Source of the DNA: an uncultured Eubacteriales bacterium
GTDB lineage: Bacteria; Bacillota; Clostridia; Christensenellales; Aristaeellaceae
NCBI GenBank assembly: GCA_902790015.1
Contig: CADAQF010000019.1
Location: 33,341 to 97,340, forward strand
DNA: 64,000 nucleotides
Direction of reading: 5' to 3'
Shown here: piece by piece, positions 55,401 to 63,908 of the stretch
Numbering within the stretch: the first letter of the stretch is position 1
How the letters are laid out: each line of letters starts with the position of its first letter
The notes under the pieces: generated by a model
What the model was told of the DNA's origin: nothing
The model's database searches: none
The model's input: only the letters and a program-made list of their open reading frames with translations
Position numbers and translations under genes: made by a program

Positions 55401-58317
55401 CGTTCTCGACCTTCATCAGCCAGGTCCAGAAATCCTCGTCGCTCGTATATTCCTGCAGCAGCAGCAGGGGGTTCATCCTTTCCAGGTTGAACTTGAACTT
55501 CTGGGCGTCGGTGGGCGTGGTGTCGTTGACCAGCTTCACCGTTTCGATGTCACCGTAGAAGCCGATCAGGTCGCCGGCGTGATAGGAATACAGGTGGCCT
55601 TCACCATTGGAACGCACCTTGTTGCCGACCATGCAGCCGGAGTAGTTGCCGCCCTGCACGTCCACAAAGGCTTCGGGCGCCACGACGTGGCCAAACTCGG
55701 GGGTCACTTCCGTCGTCACGTTGACGCGCTTGGCGAAGGGGAAGTTCCACAGCAGGGACATGCCGGAGCCGTCTTCTACGGTGGACAGCGGACTTCCGTT
55801 CAGCGTCACCTTGGGGCTGGTATATGTGCCCGTGCCCAGGTTGGTCACGACGGTCGCGGGCACCTCGTTCGGGTCGGTGATGGGGGTGCCGTCTTCATTT
55901 TCGGCTATGATATTGATGGTGACGATCGTGTTCTCCGGGTAGTTCAGTATCACGTTGGAGCCCGCGGGGACGTCGATCGCCTGACCGGTATAGTTGATGA
56001 CCTGCTGGTCGCTCATGGCCTGGCGGGCCAGCTCGCGGGAGGTGTTGACGACAGTCGCCTGCAGGCGGTCCCAGTCAATAAAATCGTCGCCCCGGGCCAC
56101 GGTATACCCGGCGGAGCCGGTGTAGCCGCGCAGCGTGCCGTCCGGCCGCGGCTTGGAGGGCGAGCCGTTGGCCTTGCTGCCGTTGACGGTGTTGCCGACT
56201 ACGGTGTTCATGCTGCCCACGTAGCCGTTCCACTCGTTATTGTTGTTTTCACGGTTGTTGATGAACGGCTGGGAGTTTTCCGGGACGTAGCCGCCGATAA
56301 CGGAAGGCTTGGTGATATATTCGGAGTCCGCCACGCCTGTGCCGCCCAGGTGGATGATGTCGCCGCGGATCAGCACGCCGCCCATGCAGTGGTTTTCCAT
56401 CAGGAAGTCGCCGTCATACATGGTGTTGCTGTTGAAATCATCCGCGGACGGCCTCACGCTGTGGCTGGGCGTCTCGGTATTGTTGGGGCAAAGGGTAACG
56501 ATGTTATAATCGTTCAGGATATATTCCAGGGAATAGCCGTCGAACTCTTCATCGTTCTTTTTCAGGAACACGGTATCCGTGTACTGGGTGTACCGTTCTC
56601 CCGATTCGGGATCCACGATGCTGTCGATCTTGCGGTTGGCCGTCTCGCCGGCGTTCGCAGGAATATCGGGCTGGCTGATGATCTTGTGGGCCTGCACATA
56701 AGCGCCGACGCTGAGGGGATCCAGCTGATCCCGGGGGTTGGTAATCGTGTTCCCGCCGGCGCACAGCTCCACCTGCATCCGCTGCTCGTGGCCGCTGATG
56801 TTGGGCGCCACGCTGGGGCTTAACTGGCCGTTCTGTTCAAGATACCAGTCGGCTTCGCTGAAGTCGATGTAGTAATTTCCTTCCTCGTCCGGCTCGTAGT
56901 CGCTCAGCTTGACATAGCCGTAGCCGGTGCCGGTGGCGAAGGTCACCTTCACCCGGACGTATACGTTTTCGCCCTCCACCAGGTTCAGCGGCTCGCCGCC
57001 GACATCCACCTTCACCTGATACATGGTGGGGTCGGACTGACGGATGGTGATGGTGGAACGGGTGGCGTTCTTCCAGTCGTTGGTCATGATGGGGTTGCCC
57101 TCAGCATCGTACATGGGGTTGCCTTCCCCGTCCACGCGCTGCATACGGGCGTCCGCCACGTTGCTTACGAACGTATAGCCGTCAAAGTCGCCCTCGGTCA
57201 CCGCCGTAGACCAGTTATCGTTGGTCGGCGTGGTTCCGGTCGTATTGTGGCCCAGACGAATGCCGTTGATATAATAGCCCCGGGATTTCGCCGTGGCATA
57301 ATCCATCTGCTGGCCGTTGACGGTCACCTTGTCTATAATGATGGAATTGGAGGAGCCGGCGGTGCTGATGGGCACGATGGCGTAGCCCACCGTGTTGCCG
57401 TCCTCATCCGCCACGCTCGCGCGGATCCAGGAGGATTCGGTAATAGCGGGCGCGCCGCCCTCTCCCGGGGTCACCGGGTTTTCCTGGTGGCTGTCCACGA
57501 AATTCACGCTTACTTCATAGCCGCTCTTTTTGATGGCCTTCAGCACATAATCGTCGCCGTCTTTTTCCGGGCCGCCCTGTATCGTATAGCTGCCAAATTC
57601 GGTGTTGCCCTGAAGCTCCAGCTTGGCGGGAGCCCCGCCGTAAAGGGGATCATACCACCAGATGCTTCTCAGGGTCGCCACGTCCAGTTCGGTCCGGGGA
57701 GTATCTACCAGATAGAAGCTGCCGTTGGTGAGGTTGGCAGGGGTATCAGCGCCAATAAGCATGCTGCCGGAAACCGTCAGCTTGCCAACATAGCTGACGT
57801 CTCCGCTGCCGTTAACAAAAGCGATAAAATCATATACGTCTTTCGTGGCCGTAGCAGGCGTGACCAGGTCCGCTTCGAGGAATTTGATCATCACGCAGGA
57901 GCCTTCGGCGCCGGAGTCCGTCACCGTAACGTCATATTCCGCGCCGTCCACTGTGACGGTCAGGGTGTACACGGCGGTGAAGGCCGCGTTGCTGGTCAGG
58001 TACCAGCCGTTGGCCATCCGGGTCAGCATCAGGGCGTCTTCGGAAGCCTGGCCCTCCTTCAGCGTCAGCTTCGCGTCCTCCGCGCTGCCTTCGATGCCCA
58101 GGCGATGAAGGATGCCGTTCACCGCGTAGGTGCCGGTGCCCGGCACGGAATAAGCGGCGCCCTGCCAGGCGAAGTCCACCGTATAACCCGCGGCGTTCTC
58201 ACCCGGCGCAGCCAGGGCCGAATTTCCCCCCAAACCGTTTCCAGTGAAGCCGAACCCCGCCGCGAACAGCGCCAGTACGGCCAGGAAGGTGACGATCAGG
58301 CTGAAATTTCTCTTCAT
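49453..58317 (-). CDS. Large secreted pilin/Cna_B adhesin without sorting signal
   Basis: This 2954-aa protein has a signal peptide (MKRNFSLIVTFLAVLALFAA, cleavage near SALAAPG). About 450 residues of unassigned beta-rich sequence follow, then a region resembling choice-of-anchor A adhesins (residues about 530-1000; YSLEYILNDYNIVT, GDFLMENHCMGGVLIRGDI, GEGHLYSYHAGDL). Next come about seven FctA/Spy0128-like isopeptide domains (EKTLEGRDLASGEFTY, KHLIGRKLEAEEFSFTL, KNLTGRTLQAGEFTFTI, others) mixed with six Cna_B domains. The last Cna_B stops mid-domain (EYTAEEYLPSDSPY, then WLNGDVITDAVPK) with no LPXTG-like motif or TM. It lies 79 bp upstream of the anchored giant, in the same direction. It may be the tip adhesin of a shared surface structure. 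A weak AGGGGT precedes the ATG. Confidence 0.88.
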   Translation of the reverse strand: MKRNFSLIVTFLAVLALFAAGFGFTGNGLGGNSALAAPGENAAGYTVDFAWQGAAYSVPGTGTYAVNGILHRLGIEGSAEDAKLTLKEGQASEDALMLTRMANGWYLTSNAAFTAVYTLTVTVDGAEYDVTVTDSGAEGSCVMIKFLEADLVTPATATKDVYDFIAFVNGSGDVSYVGKLTVSGSMLIGADTPANLTNGSFYLVDTPRTELDVATLRSIWWYDPLYGGAPAKLELQGNTEFGSYTIQGGPEKDGDDYVLKAIKKSGYEVSVNFVDSHQENPVTPGEGGAPAITESSWIRASVADEDGNTVGYAIVPISTAGSSNSIIIDKVTVNGQQMDYATAKSRGYYINGIRLGHNTTGTTPTNDNWSTAVTEGDFDGYTFVSNVADARMQRVDGEGNPMYDAEGNPIMTNDWKNATRSTITIRQSDPTMYQVKVDVGGEPLNLVEGENVYVRVKVTFATGTGYGYVKLSDYEPDEEGNYYIDFSEADWYLEQNGQLSPSVAPNISGHEQRMQVELCAGGNTITNPRDQLDPLSVGAYVQAHKIISQPDIPANAGETANRKIDSIVDPESGERYTQYTDTVFLKKNDEEFDGYSLEYILNDYNIVTLCPNNTETPSHSVRPSADDFNSNTMYDGDFLMENHCMGGVLIRGDIIHLGGTGVADSEYITKPSVIGGYVPENSQPFINNRENNNNEWNGYVGSMNTVVGNTVNGSKANGSPSKPRPDGTLRGYTGSAGYTVARGDDFIDWDRLQATVVNTSRELARQAMSDQQVINYTGQAIDVPAGSNVILNYPENTIVTINIIAENEDGTPITDPNEVPATVVTNLGTGTYTSPKVTLNGSPLSTVEDGSGMSLLWNFPFAKRVNVTTEVTPEFGHVVAPEAFVDVQGGNYSGCMVGNKVRSNGEGHLYSYHAGDLIGFYGDIETVKLVNDTTPTDAQKFKFNLERMNPLLLLQEYTSDEDFWTWLMKVENEGSKISFNHVPFMRAGKNYFLIYEDQLDPTPKQNEERDTTKYLLEINVLAVSEGDTTTLEMDPDPAHRKYYKVLDEENLLVVEDIREVLEGAEGNVYAKGASINPDAVEEITEGTIYWDAGLGKLVTNMTFINAVGEVSTTVSLDGEKTLEGRDLASGEFTYSVKDAEGNVVTTGFNRADGSNEFTPIRYTLEAFDGLEPDVLELVFTYYVTEDVPDDAVNGDGVPYAEASPEVRAAGGFVKDGVVYDCSESTITVKLTRTEENELTAELVADESQELYFVNRYDAEGEDTLGGQKLIEKREFKQGDSFTFTIAAGGVETDEGDTASPALNTAPLPVDEDDQPISEVTITPTEGTSADIDFGTFHYTLDDLKNTDGTYSPKTFSYTIAESTGSDPAVTTDTKSYTVQFRVSDQGNGTLDVERVDEEGDVSFVNTYAAQGEAQIETAKHLIGRKLEAEEFSFTLKAVNDAPLNGADGTRIPERALTVKNASPADGETAGKVVFPTMYYTEDDAEKVYVYEVTEDSYTVPGVTPDLTNVPNPFYVQVTVGADQLDGTLADATYKYFKDGACTEELTSAEFVNKYFADGTAQAEVGKNLTGRTLQAGEFTFTIEPVDGAPILKDKNTAYEAAELTVTNAAPAEGETAGKVTFPAFYYYNDGTNNDAEKVYIYKITETAPDVDKGLTQQDPAEIYVKVTVGADKLDGTLADAAVAYYTDEACTVPLSPAEFVNAYEAKGKASFSAGKIWTGEEPLAEDQFSFTLVLVDETGAPVTGENAYTETVGNAADGTITFSDIEYVKNGDKNQEGRYRYQVFEVIPEDATAEDDPTIVYGEATAEQKAAHSRWVSSEVVYDSTVAAVTVNVADDGEGKLVVTYNGEDTLPEIRFTNGDKKEEDTGAAVRKIWEDQDNAQGMRPDSINVVLLQNSVPYTADYTLNWYTSETGEEKDSRVVKAGGPTALTKDMYICVMQNAGGEIDSVAKYYPYGAWVEGLPKVDDQGNEYYYAWMEADELPEGTAPLDQAVLDQNTLSGLGYVLDRVVCDGGMTTLVNSYAPDKTAATVLKRWEGAEEGELDEVTLTATLRRGTEAEETAEGAVDVGGRYVLPDEDFTREVELTEENRWVQTVSDLDRYALVNGEKVEYIYYWTEDEATLPEGFVYVGSELLKAADETDEDGNVTMTFANITVLTNSRLVGEVSIPVYKTLENRAFREGDEWRFRIEETDQDGNVLDEQAHLPAVTEFAFVASDGMEEQAYAGEFGPMYYGLDDLTKDEASGKYTGTFYYRLTEVTKVNGVVNGAAHLIKVEVTYDAEAEESPWIVTCYDGDKKIDPQNTERPLDVNFVNTQGSGEGELKVEKVLNGREWRNSDTFNFTLKPLRAFVDGELKDAADVPMPAMEEGETAKTVTITSADKDEETEKYLKSFGAITYELPGVYVYEIRETVASEESGMVYDLTPRTVTVTVTEPVNPDEDGNYSYEWIITYNGRALDDETPDANVTTFTNTYSTPDTEEVEVTKKWEDNADEAQVRPEYIKLILTGMAGETEAVSRTVYLGSDEITDTWTYLFQGLPSETVDGTEIVYTVTEQLPPEWKPVMDEEGEITGWKNEGGFIYGMTITDETKTVVNHITAPELTDITVSKTWEDAYNQDGIRPDYINITLHNDKNTKKITVTVKPDDDGSWSYTFENLRVKTDDGETITYTVTEELPAGWHQSADGLTWTNEDGQAYVCDAGENGVWAVADGEAALKNTHKPEETEVEAAKVWDDSQDEDGLRPEKVTVTLYADGKKALDENGEPLTAELTAGNEWKASFTALPKFKPGSQGVEVLYTIEETAVTGTADDPSVEWTQEGAVWYLNPDIKTVFYISYVEGTTVVNTHVPLKAKLRIEKTWVDTDPADRPEQLTFIVMANGEPALDKDGNIITFTLFKKDFDEDTDVWEGILNGLPAVDAEGYPIEYTAEEYLPSDSPYTPREGDPERSWLNGDVITDAVPK

Positions 58318-58661
58318 CGCTTTTTACCCCTACTCTAATCTGGGCACAGGCCCGAATGGAAGGTATCCTGCTTGGACAAATATCTGACAACGGCCGCCGG
58401 GACTTCCCGCGCGCCGGAATAGGCTGTGGGCTTTGCGTCGCCGTGAGCCCCGCCCGCCTGCCCGGGGCGGGATAGGGCCGGCAGACTGCCGTTCTGCCGG
58501 AATGTGTTGAAAAAGTAACAATCCTGACTTTTGGGGATTTGCTCCGGGTTCGAAATTGTGACGGTTTGTCACAACCCTGCAACATTTTATCCGGGTCTTT
58601 TGCCGATGAAAACAGCCCTTTTCGCATACGAAAATAACTGCCCCCTTTTCCACGGCAACTC
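58318..58661 (-). promoter_or_regulatory. Long leader of the adhesin operon
   Basis: About 340 nt separate the predicted start point from the ATG. On the minus strand it holds TTGTGAC/GTCACAA (58556-58562/58568-58574, perfect arms, 5-base loop), a strong GC hairpin near 58448-58472 (CCCGCC/GGCGGG) and a GACGCAAAGCC box near 58430-58440, the core string of c-di-GMP-I riboswitches. The rest of that riboswitch fold is not evident. No gene is seen. Confidence 0.45.
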
Positions 58662-58690
58662 ATTATATAACATATATTTTAATTTGAAAA
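58662..58690 (-). promoter_or_regulatory. Predicted promoter of the giant adhesin operon
   Basis: On the minus strand TTTTCA (58690-58685), 17 bases and TATAAT (58667-58662) lie in a very AT-rich stretch. The region up to 58812 holds nothing else that I recognise. Confidence 0.65.
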
Positions 58691-58812
58691 CTCTTTTGTT
58701 CATATTTTTTTAATAATTCATAAACACATAACAAATTACAACAATTTTGTAATATTTTCGAAACAATTTCTCCTTTTCATGATCGTTTTCCTGTTTTTGG
58801 CTTCCGGATTTC

Positions 58813-58854
58813 CCAAAAGAAAAGGCTGCCCGCTGATGAGAACGGGACAGCCTT
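58813..58854 (-). terminator. Terminator of the aldose epimerase gene
   Basis: AAGGCTG...CCCG (58822 on) pairs with CGGGaCAGCCTT (to 58854). On the minus strand the stem is followed by TTCTTTTGGG. Confidence 0.75.
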
Positions 58855-58908
58855 CTTTTGTTCTTCGGCCTGATGGGGATGTACTATCACCCGGCCGGCC
58901 GCTGGTCC

Positions 58909-59757
58909 TTACAGGAAACGGACCGTGTGGGTCTTCTTCACGGTTTCCCCGGGAGCCAGGCGGATCATGCCGGGCTTGTGTTCGATCTGCATATCGGCAT
59001 CCACAAAATCCGGCGCGTTGCACCAAGGCTCGATGCAGATATAGTCCGCGCCGGGCTTGGTCCACAGCATCAGCACGTCCATGCCCTCGTACTCCACGCG
59101 GATCTTTTTGGCGTTCACGCTGTTTTTAAGCGTCACGCCCCTGCTTTTGAGCGTCGGGAACACCAGCGCGTCCACGGCGAAATATTCTGTTTTGAGGGGA
59201 AGCTCCTTCGCCTTTTCCGCCATGACCTGCGGCTCCCTTTTGATCAGGTTGCCGACCAGGACATAGTCCTCCAGCTTTTCCTCCTCGTCGAAGACCACCG
59301 TATACTTTTCAAGCCCGCCCGGCGTGGCCCAGGCCTCGTGGGAGCCGACGGAATAATAGAATTCCCGCTCGTCCAGGTTTTTGACCTCGTAGCTCACGCT
59401 GAGGGCGTTTCCTTCCAGCGCATAGCGCGCGCGAAGCTCGTAATCAAACGGAAAGCCCTCGTGCCGCTGGGTCAACAGGAAAATCGCCTCCGCTTTGTCC
59501 GCCTTTTCCGGCGTCCATTCGCAGAGCTTGGCAAAGCCGTGCTTGGTCATCGGGTAGCGCTTCCCGTCCAGATAATACGCGTCCTCCCTGAGTCCCCCGC
59601 AGACCGGGAACATGATGGGCGCGTGGGAAGCCCAGTATTTCGGATCCCCGCCCCACAGCCGCTCGGTCCCGTCCGCCTCGCGGACGGACTGGAGCTCCGC
59701 CCCCAGGGTGGAGATGGTGACGGTCAGGCATTCATTCTGGATCGTGATCAGGCTCAT
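58909..59757 (-). CDS. Aldose 1-epimerase family protein (LacX-like)
   Basis: The 282-aa cytoplasmic protein has the galactose mutarotase-like beta-sandwich. Landmarks are ISTLGAELQSVR at the start, PVCGGLREDAYY, MTKHGFAKLCEW with the conserved His, GSHEAWATP with a second His, and EPWCNAPD, which carries the Glu region. This class interconverts sugar anomers, but several members act on phosphorylated hexoses, so substrate is open. ATG follows AAAGGAGG. It sits upstream of a terminator and 15 bp after the stop of the caspase-like gene, so the two may be co-transcribed. Confidence 0.85.
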   Translation of the reverse strand: MSLITIQNECLTVTISTLGAELQSVREADGTERLWGGDPKYWASHAPIMFPVCGGLREDAYYLDGKRYPMTKHGFAKLCEWTPEKADKAEAIFLLTQRHEGFPFDYELRARYALEGNALSVSYEVKNLDEREFYYSVGSHEAWATPGGLEKYTVVFDEEEKLEDYVLVGNLIKREPQVMAEKAKELPLKTEYFAVDALVFPTLKSRGVTLKNSVNAKKIRVEYEGMDVLMLWTKPGADYICIEPWCNAPDFVDADMQIEHKPGMIRLAPGETVKKTHTVRFL

Positions 59758-59772
59758 GGTCGCATCCTCCTT

Positions 59773-62700
59773 TTATCGCTTGAAAAGTCTGTAATCGTCC
59801 ACCGGCCAAGCCTGCACATACTGATAGCCTACCTGCCGGTTGCCGTCCGCGTCATAATAGATGATGGGGTCTTCATCGTGGCGCCTGATGCAGGCGTATA
59901 CCTCCTTCATGGCGGCATAGCCGTCCGCGTTGCCGTAATCGGCGTCCGCCGGCATAGCGCCGGACAGGCCGATGGCCTCCACCAGGTAATTGGTGAAAAG
60001 GTTTCCGATGTTGTTGCCGCCGTAGCTGTCCTGATGGGAGGCGGCGGCAGCCAGCACGTGGAACTTGTTTTTCCGCATCGCGCCCGCGCCGTCGTTGGCC
60101 TGGAGCAGCCCGGAGGGCAGCCCCGGGTCCGCCGCGGAGAAGGCGCTGATGGCCGCCTGCACGAAGGCCTCCGGCGAATAGATTTCTTCCTCCGCGCCGC
60201 GCAGGCCGTTGGGCTCGATCGCCGAGCCCGCCCCGCAGGATTCGAGGATCACGATGACCTCGCCTTTAATATAGGAAGAAAGCCAGCCCGCCAGGGTGGA
60301 AAAGTCCAGCGTATCCCGGTCCGGCGTCATGTACAGCTCGCCGTCCCCCTTGCTGCTGCCGTGGGTGGCGATAAAGAAGAGGGAAACGTCCTGATCCGCC
60401 GTGCCGCTGAAGACGGACTGGATGCGGCTCCTGAGCCCCTCCGCCGTCAGATCCTGCGCTGTGGTGATGTCCCATTCCCCGCCCGCGGGGCCCGTGACGG
60501 AACCCAGCATCTGACTCATGTGCTGAACGTCGATCAGGTTGCGCCTGGGCTTGTCCCAGGTGAAATTGACTTCTCCCACCAGCAGCGCCCGGTATCGGAC
60601 CGCGGCGTCGGTGCCGGTGGTGACGGTCAGGGTGTTCTGCGCCGCAACGCGTTTGCTGCCGATGACGGCGGTCAGGGAAAAGGTGTAGGCCGTCTGCTCC
60701 ATGAGCCCTGATACCGTGCAGGAGACGCTGCCCGCCTCCGCGGTCTGCGTGAGCACGGACGCGGAACCGCGCCAAACGCCGATCTCAAAAGAATCGGCCT
60801 GCGGGACCGCATCCCAGTACAGCGAAACGGAGGAGCCGCTCACCGCGCTGTAGGTCAGTAAAAAGGGCGCTACCTCCCGCCATTCGGCCTGCACGGCATT
60901 GCTGTACCAGATGCCGTTATCGTCCGTCACCTGACAGCGGTAATAATACCTGAGCCTGGCCTCGGTCGCGGCGAAATAGAGCTTTTCGGTGTTCGCTCCG
61001 TTCAGCCCGCTGGCGACCCAGCCGCTTTTGCCCGACAGGCTGCGCTGCCACTGATAGGAGAGCGCCCCCTCCGTACCCGATACGGCCAGCGTGAAGGACA
61101 TGTAATTGCCGTTTCCCGCGACCGCCGGAGACACCGACGCCGTGATCACCGGTTCCTCGATCCATTCGATCCTGGCTCCCGCGCTGTACCAGGAGCCGTT
61201 TTCGTCCGTCACCCGGCAGCGGTACCAGTATTGGAGCCGCGCCTCTGTGGCGGTAAAAAGCAGGGTATCCGTCTGCGCCCCGCTCAGGCCCGTGTCCGAC
61301 CAGCCGCTCTTGCCCGAAAGGCTGCGCTGCCACTGGTAGGAAAGCGCACCTTCGGTGTTTTCACAGGTCACGGTGAAGGACACCGCCCTGGCCTTGGCCG
61401 CCCGCGCGGCGCTCGGCGTGACGGTAAGCGTGGGGGGCATGATACACCGGCACATCACCGGATCGCTGTACCAGGTGCCGTTTTCATCCGTCACCCGGCA
61501 GCGGTAATAATACTGAAGCCTGTCAGCCGTCGCCGCAAAGGAAAGCACTGCCGTCTGACTGCCGTTCAGGCTCGTGTTCGCCCAGCCGGAGGAAGCGTTC
61601 CTGCTGCGCTGCCATTGCCAGGACACTTCGCCGGAGGCGTTTTCCGCCTGTGCGATAAAAGTGACCGTTTTGCCCGGCAGGGCCTTTTCGGGGGAAACCG
61701 AGGCCGTCACTTTTACATCCGCCGGGGCTTCTATCCAGGCCACGCGGAGGCCTTCGCTTACGTACACCGCGCCGTTCGCCGTCACCTGGCAACGGTAGGC
61801 ATAATTAAGACGCGCCTTTGTTGCGGCAAAGTACAGCGTGGCCGTCTTATTGCCGCCCAGACCGCAGTTTTCCCAGGCGCTGCCGGTCCTGCTGCGCTGC
61901 CACTGGTAGCTGATATCTCCCGAAATGCCGGAGACCTGCGCGGTGAACTCGACCCTGACCCCATCCGCAGCCCGTGCGGGGCTTGCCGAGACCATCACCC
62001 CTCTGGGCGCGGCCGTCGGCCCGCCGGCAGGCGTGGCGGACGGCTTCGGCGTGACGGTAGCGCCCGGCGTTTCAGTCGGGGCGGGCGTCGGCGTCGCGGT
62101 AGGAGACTGCGTTTCAGTCGGAGCGGGCGTCGGCGTGGGGGTAGGAACCGGCGTTTCGGTCGGAGCGGGCGTCGGCGTCGCTGTAGGGGCCGGCGTTTCG
62201 GTCGGAGCGGGCGTCGGTGTTACGGTAGGGGCCGGCGTTTCGGTCTCGGCGGACGCGCTGAAGCCCACGGCCAGCAGCGGCCATCCGCTGTAGGTTCCCG
62301 CCGGGTTCACGGCGATGATGACCTTCAGCGCCCTGGTATCGGCATCGGACAGAGGCGTAAAGGCCGTCTTCAGCCCGTAGCACACGGTCACCTTGCCTGT
62401 CGCGGCATTAACAAACGCTATTTCGAGCCATTCGGAGGATACGGAGGCGGCATAGGCCGTACCTTTTTCAGTGAACACGCCGGCCCTGACCGCCCCGGAA
62501 GCCGGCGAACGGTATACGGCCGTCCCTGCGGCCACCGACACATAACCTTCGGAAAAAGCGCTGCCGACGCCGTTATCCTGAAAAGCTTCCGGAGTGGCGG
62601 CATCCGCCGGCGCTTCCGAATGCGCATCCGTGGGGGAAGGCGTCTTCACGGGCTCCTGCGTCACCAGATACACCCTTCCGTCCGGCCCGACCGTGAATTG

Positions 62701-62784
62701 CGGCATCCCGGACGAAAGGGCGCCCGAGCTTACGCAGCACAGCGTCAGACATATGATCAAAATGATGGCCAGTCTTCTTTTCAA
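59773..62784 (-). CDS. Secreted caspase-like (clan CD) protein with Ig-like repeats
   Basis: The 1003-aa protein has a signal peptide ([20 protein letters not shown]), an SH3-like segment (about 75-165), a Pro/Thr linker of four exact 14-aa units (184-239), and four tandem Ig-like domains (about 263-640; each with SYQWQRS or SWQWQRS and YRCxVT). An FN3-like domain (about 645-740) and a C-terminal caspase-like domain from about 745 follow. His808 in [11 protein letters not shown] and Cys850 in [11 protein letters not shown] are the likely catalytic pair of clan CD cysteine peptidases (C11/C13/C14). It is secreted, with no anchor seen. The start codon is TTG behind AGGGGGCAGGA. Whether it is active, and on what, is unknown. 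Confidence 0.85.
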   Translation of the reverse strand: MKRRLAIILIICLTLCCVSSGALSSGMPQFTVGPDGRVYLVTQEPVKTPSPTDAHSEAPADAATPEAFQDNGVGSAFSEGYVSVAAGTAVYRSPASGAVRAGVFTEKGTAYAASVSSEWLEIAFVNAATGKVTVCYGLKTAFTPLSDADTRALKVIIAVNPAGTYSGWPLLAVGFSASAETETPAPTVTPTPAPTETPAPTATPTPAPTETPVPTPTPTPAPTETQSPTATPTPAPTETPGATVTPKPSATPAGGPTAAPRGVMVSASPARAADGVRVEFTAQVSGISGDISYQWQRSRTGSAWENCGLGGNKTATLYFAATKARLNYAYRCQVTANGAVYVSEGLRVAWIEAPADVKVTASVSPEKALPGKTVTFIAQAENASGEVSWQWQRSRNASSGWANTSLNGSQTAVLSFAATADRLQYYYRCRVTDENGTWYSDPVMCRCIMPPTLTVTPSAARAAKARAVSFTVTCENTEGALSYQWQRSLSGKSGWSDTGLSGAQTDTLLFTATEARLQYWYRCRVTDENGSWYSAGARIEWIEEPVITASVSPAVAGNGNYMSFTLAVSGTEGALSYQWQRSLSGKSGWVASGLNGANTEKLYFAATEARLRYYYRCQVTDDNGIWYSNAVQAEWREVAPFLLTYSAVSGSSVSLYWDAVPQADSFEIGVWRGSASVLTQTAEAGSVSCTVSGLMEQTAYTFSLTAVIGSKRVAAQNTLTVTTGTDAAVRYRALLVGEVNFTWDKPRRNLIDVQHMSQMLGSVTGPAGGEWDITTAQDLTAEGLRSRIQSVFSGTADQDVSLFFIATHGSSKGDGELYMTPDRDTLDFSTLAGWLSSYIKGEVIVILESCGAGSAIEPNGLRGAEEEIYSPEAFVQAAISAFSAADPGLPSGLLQANDGAGAMRKNKFHVLAAAASHQDSYGGNNIGNLFTNYLVEAIGLSGAMPADADYGNADGYAAMKEVYACIRRHDEDPIIYYDADGNRQVGYQYVQAWPVDDYRLFKR
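62068..62235 (-). repeat. Four exact-length 42-bp tandem repeats (PT-rich linker)
   Basis: Four copies of a 42-bp unit encode [18 protein letters not shown] 14-mers in the linker of the caspase-like protein. Confidence 0.85.
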
Positions 62785-62926
62785 GCGTCCTGCCCCCTGT
62801 TAAATCCGGCCGCACGGCTGCGGCCGCATGACGTTTCCTTCTCTATTATATCAGGCTTTCCGGTCTTTCTCAAGCGGCCGATAAACCCAGCTGAATCGCA
62901 AAAGTGCCGTACCGTCCGCCTGTTTT

Positions 62927-63559
62927 TCATCGGGCTGCCGAAAGATCGCCGGGATGCCCCGGCGGGTACAGACCTTCGGTATTCTCCCCGAAAAGGAGGT
63001 CGGGCAGGTATCGGGGCGTCACGTCCGTGACGCTGAAACTGCGCGCGCAGCCGGTGCAGTAGACTACTACTTCCTTTTCCGTGAATTCAGCTGCCCGGGC
63101 CAGGGCCATCTGCCGCCGCGTCTCATAGTCTCCCGAACTCCCCCCGCAGCAGACCGCCTGGTCGCCGGTATGCTCGGGCTCCACGCATTCGATATTCATC
63201 CTGCGGCAAACTGCCCTGGCGGACCGCTGCATTTCGGATGAATTCCGTCCCCGCGCATGACAGGAGTCATGGATGGACATCCGGGCGCCGTGATAGTCCG
63301 GAAAGGGAAAATCCGTATCCTCCAGTATTTTCCAAAGGGAAACGGCCTCCACCTGCGGATAACACCTTTGGAAGCGGCTCTGGCAGCCGGGGCAGCAGAC
63401 GATCAGCCGGACCTTTTCCGAAAAGGCCTGCTCATCCTTGCAGCAGGTCGTATAGACGCCCTCGGCGATCCCTCTGTCTCCCAAAAAACGGTATATTTTT
63501 TCCACCAGTTCGGGCTTATATTTTCTCAAAGCGCATCCCGGGGCAAACATGCACTTCAT
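62927..63559 (-). CDS. CCG-domain iron-sulfur protein (HdrB/GlpC-like)
   Basis: The 210-aa cytoplasmic protein has two cysteine-rich modules: Cys9, Cys39-Cys40, Cys55-Cys56 and Cys59 (CCPGC), then Cys100 (IHDSCHARG), Cys137-Cys138 (VCCGGSSG), Cys168 and Cys171 (CTGC). This is the CCG pattern of HdrB, GlpC and LUD-linked oxidases, which bind a [4Fe-4S] or noncubane cluster and pass electrons in membrane or flavin complexes. It lacks the ferredoxin part, so it needs a partner; none is nearby. ATG follows GAAAGGAAGG, with a leader of about 150 nt. Confidence 0.88.
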   Translation of the reverse strand: MKCMFAPGCALRKYKPELVEKIYRFLGDRGIAEGVYTTCCKDEQAFSEKVRLIVCCPGCQSRFQRCYPQVEAVSLWKILEDTDFPFPDYHGARMSIHDSCHARGRNSSEMQRSARAVCRRMNIECVEPEHTGDQAVCCGGSSGDYETRRQMALARAAEFTEKEVVVYCTGCARSFSVTDVTPRYLPDLLFGENTEGLYPPGHPGDLSAAR

Positions 63560-63713
63560 TGGGAGACCTTCCTTTCTTTTCTTGGTTCGTTAGGTTCTAC
63601 TGCAATCACTTGCTGAGCGCGTTTTAGCCGGTAAGCGACCGGGGCCTGTCATCGAAAACTGTATGTGCGGGGGAAAATGGTTTTTCTTTTCCGCAGCCAG
63701 AATCAACAGTTTC

Positions 63714-63742
63714 ATTTTAGAATATACATCCAGGACTGTCAA
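63714..63742 (-). promoter_or_regulatory. Predicted promoter of the iron-sulfur protein gene
   Basis: On the minus strand TTGACA (63742-63737), 17 bases and TAAAAT (63719-63714). Leader about 150 nt; no known riboswitch recognised. Confidence 0.7.
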
Positions 63743-63761
63743 TCTTCGGCGCTTTTAATGC

Positions 63762-63797
63762 AACAAAAAACCTGAAGCTTTTTACTGCTCCAGGTTT
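63762..63797 (-). terminator. Terminator of the rRNA/tRNA operon
   Basis: On the minus strand AAACCTG pairs with CAGGTTT across an inner AGC/GCT stem, followed by TTTTGTTG. Confidence 0.85.
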
Positions 63798-63799
63798 AG

Positions 63800-63874
63800 T
63801 GGCTCCCCAGGTAGGACTCGAACCTACAACCCTCCGGTTAACAGCCGGATGCTCTGCCATTGAGCTACTGAGGA
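63800..63874 (-). tRNA. tRNA-Asn (GTT)
   Basis: A 75-nt cloverleaf including encoded CCA. The anticodon loop TGTTAAC gives GTT. Acceptor TCCTCAG pairs with CTGGGGA with one G-T, and GGTTCGAGTCC forms the T arm. It follows 5S rRNA, as in many Clostridia. Confidence 0.97.
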
Positions 63875-63908
63875 ATATGAGGGAAAGGTGTTACGCTTTC
63901 CCTGTTGG

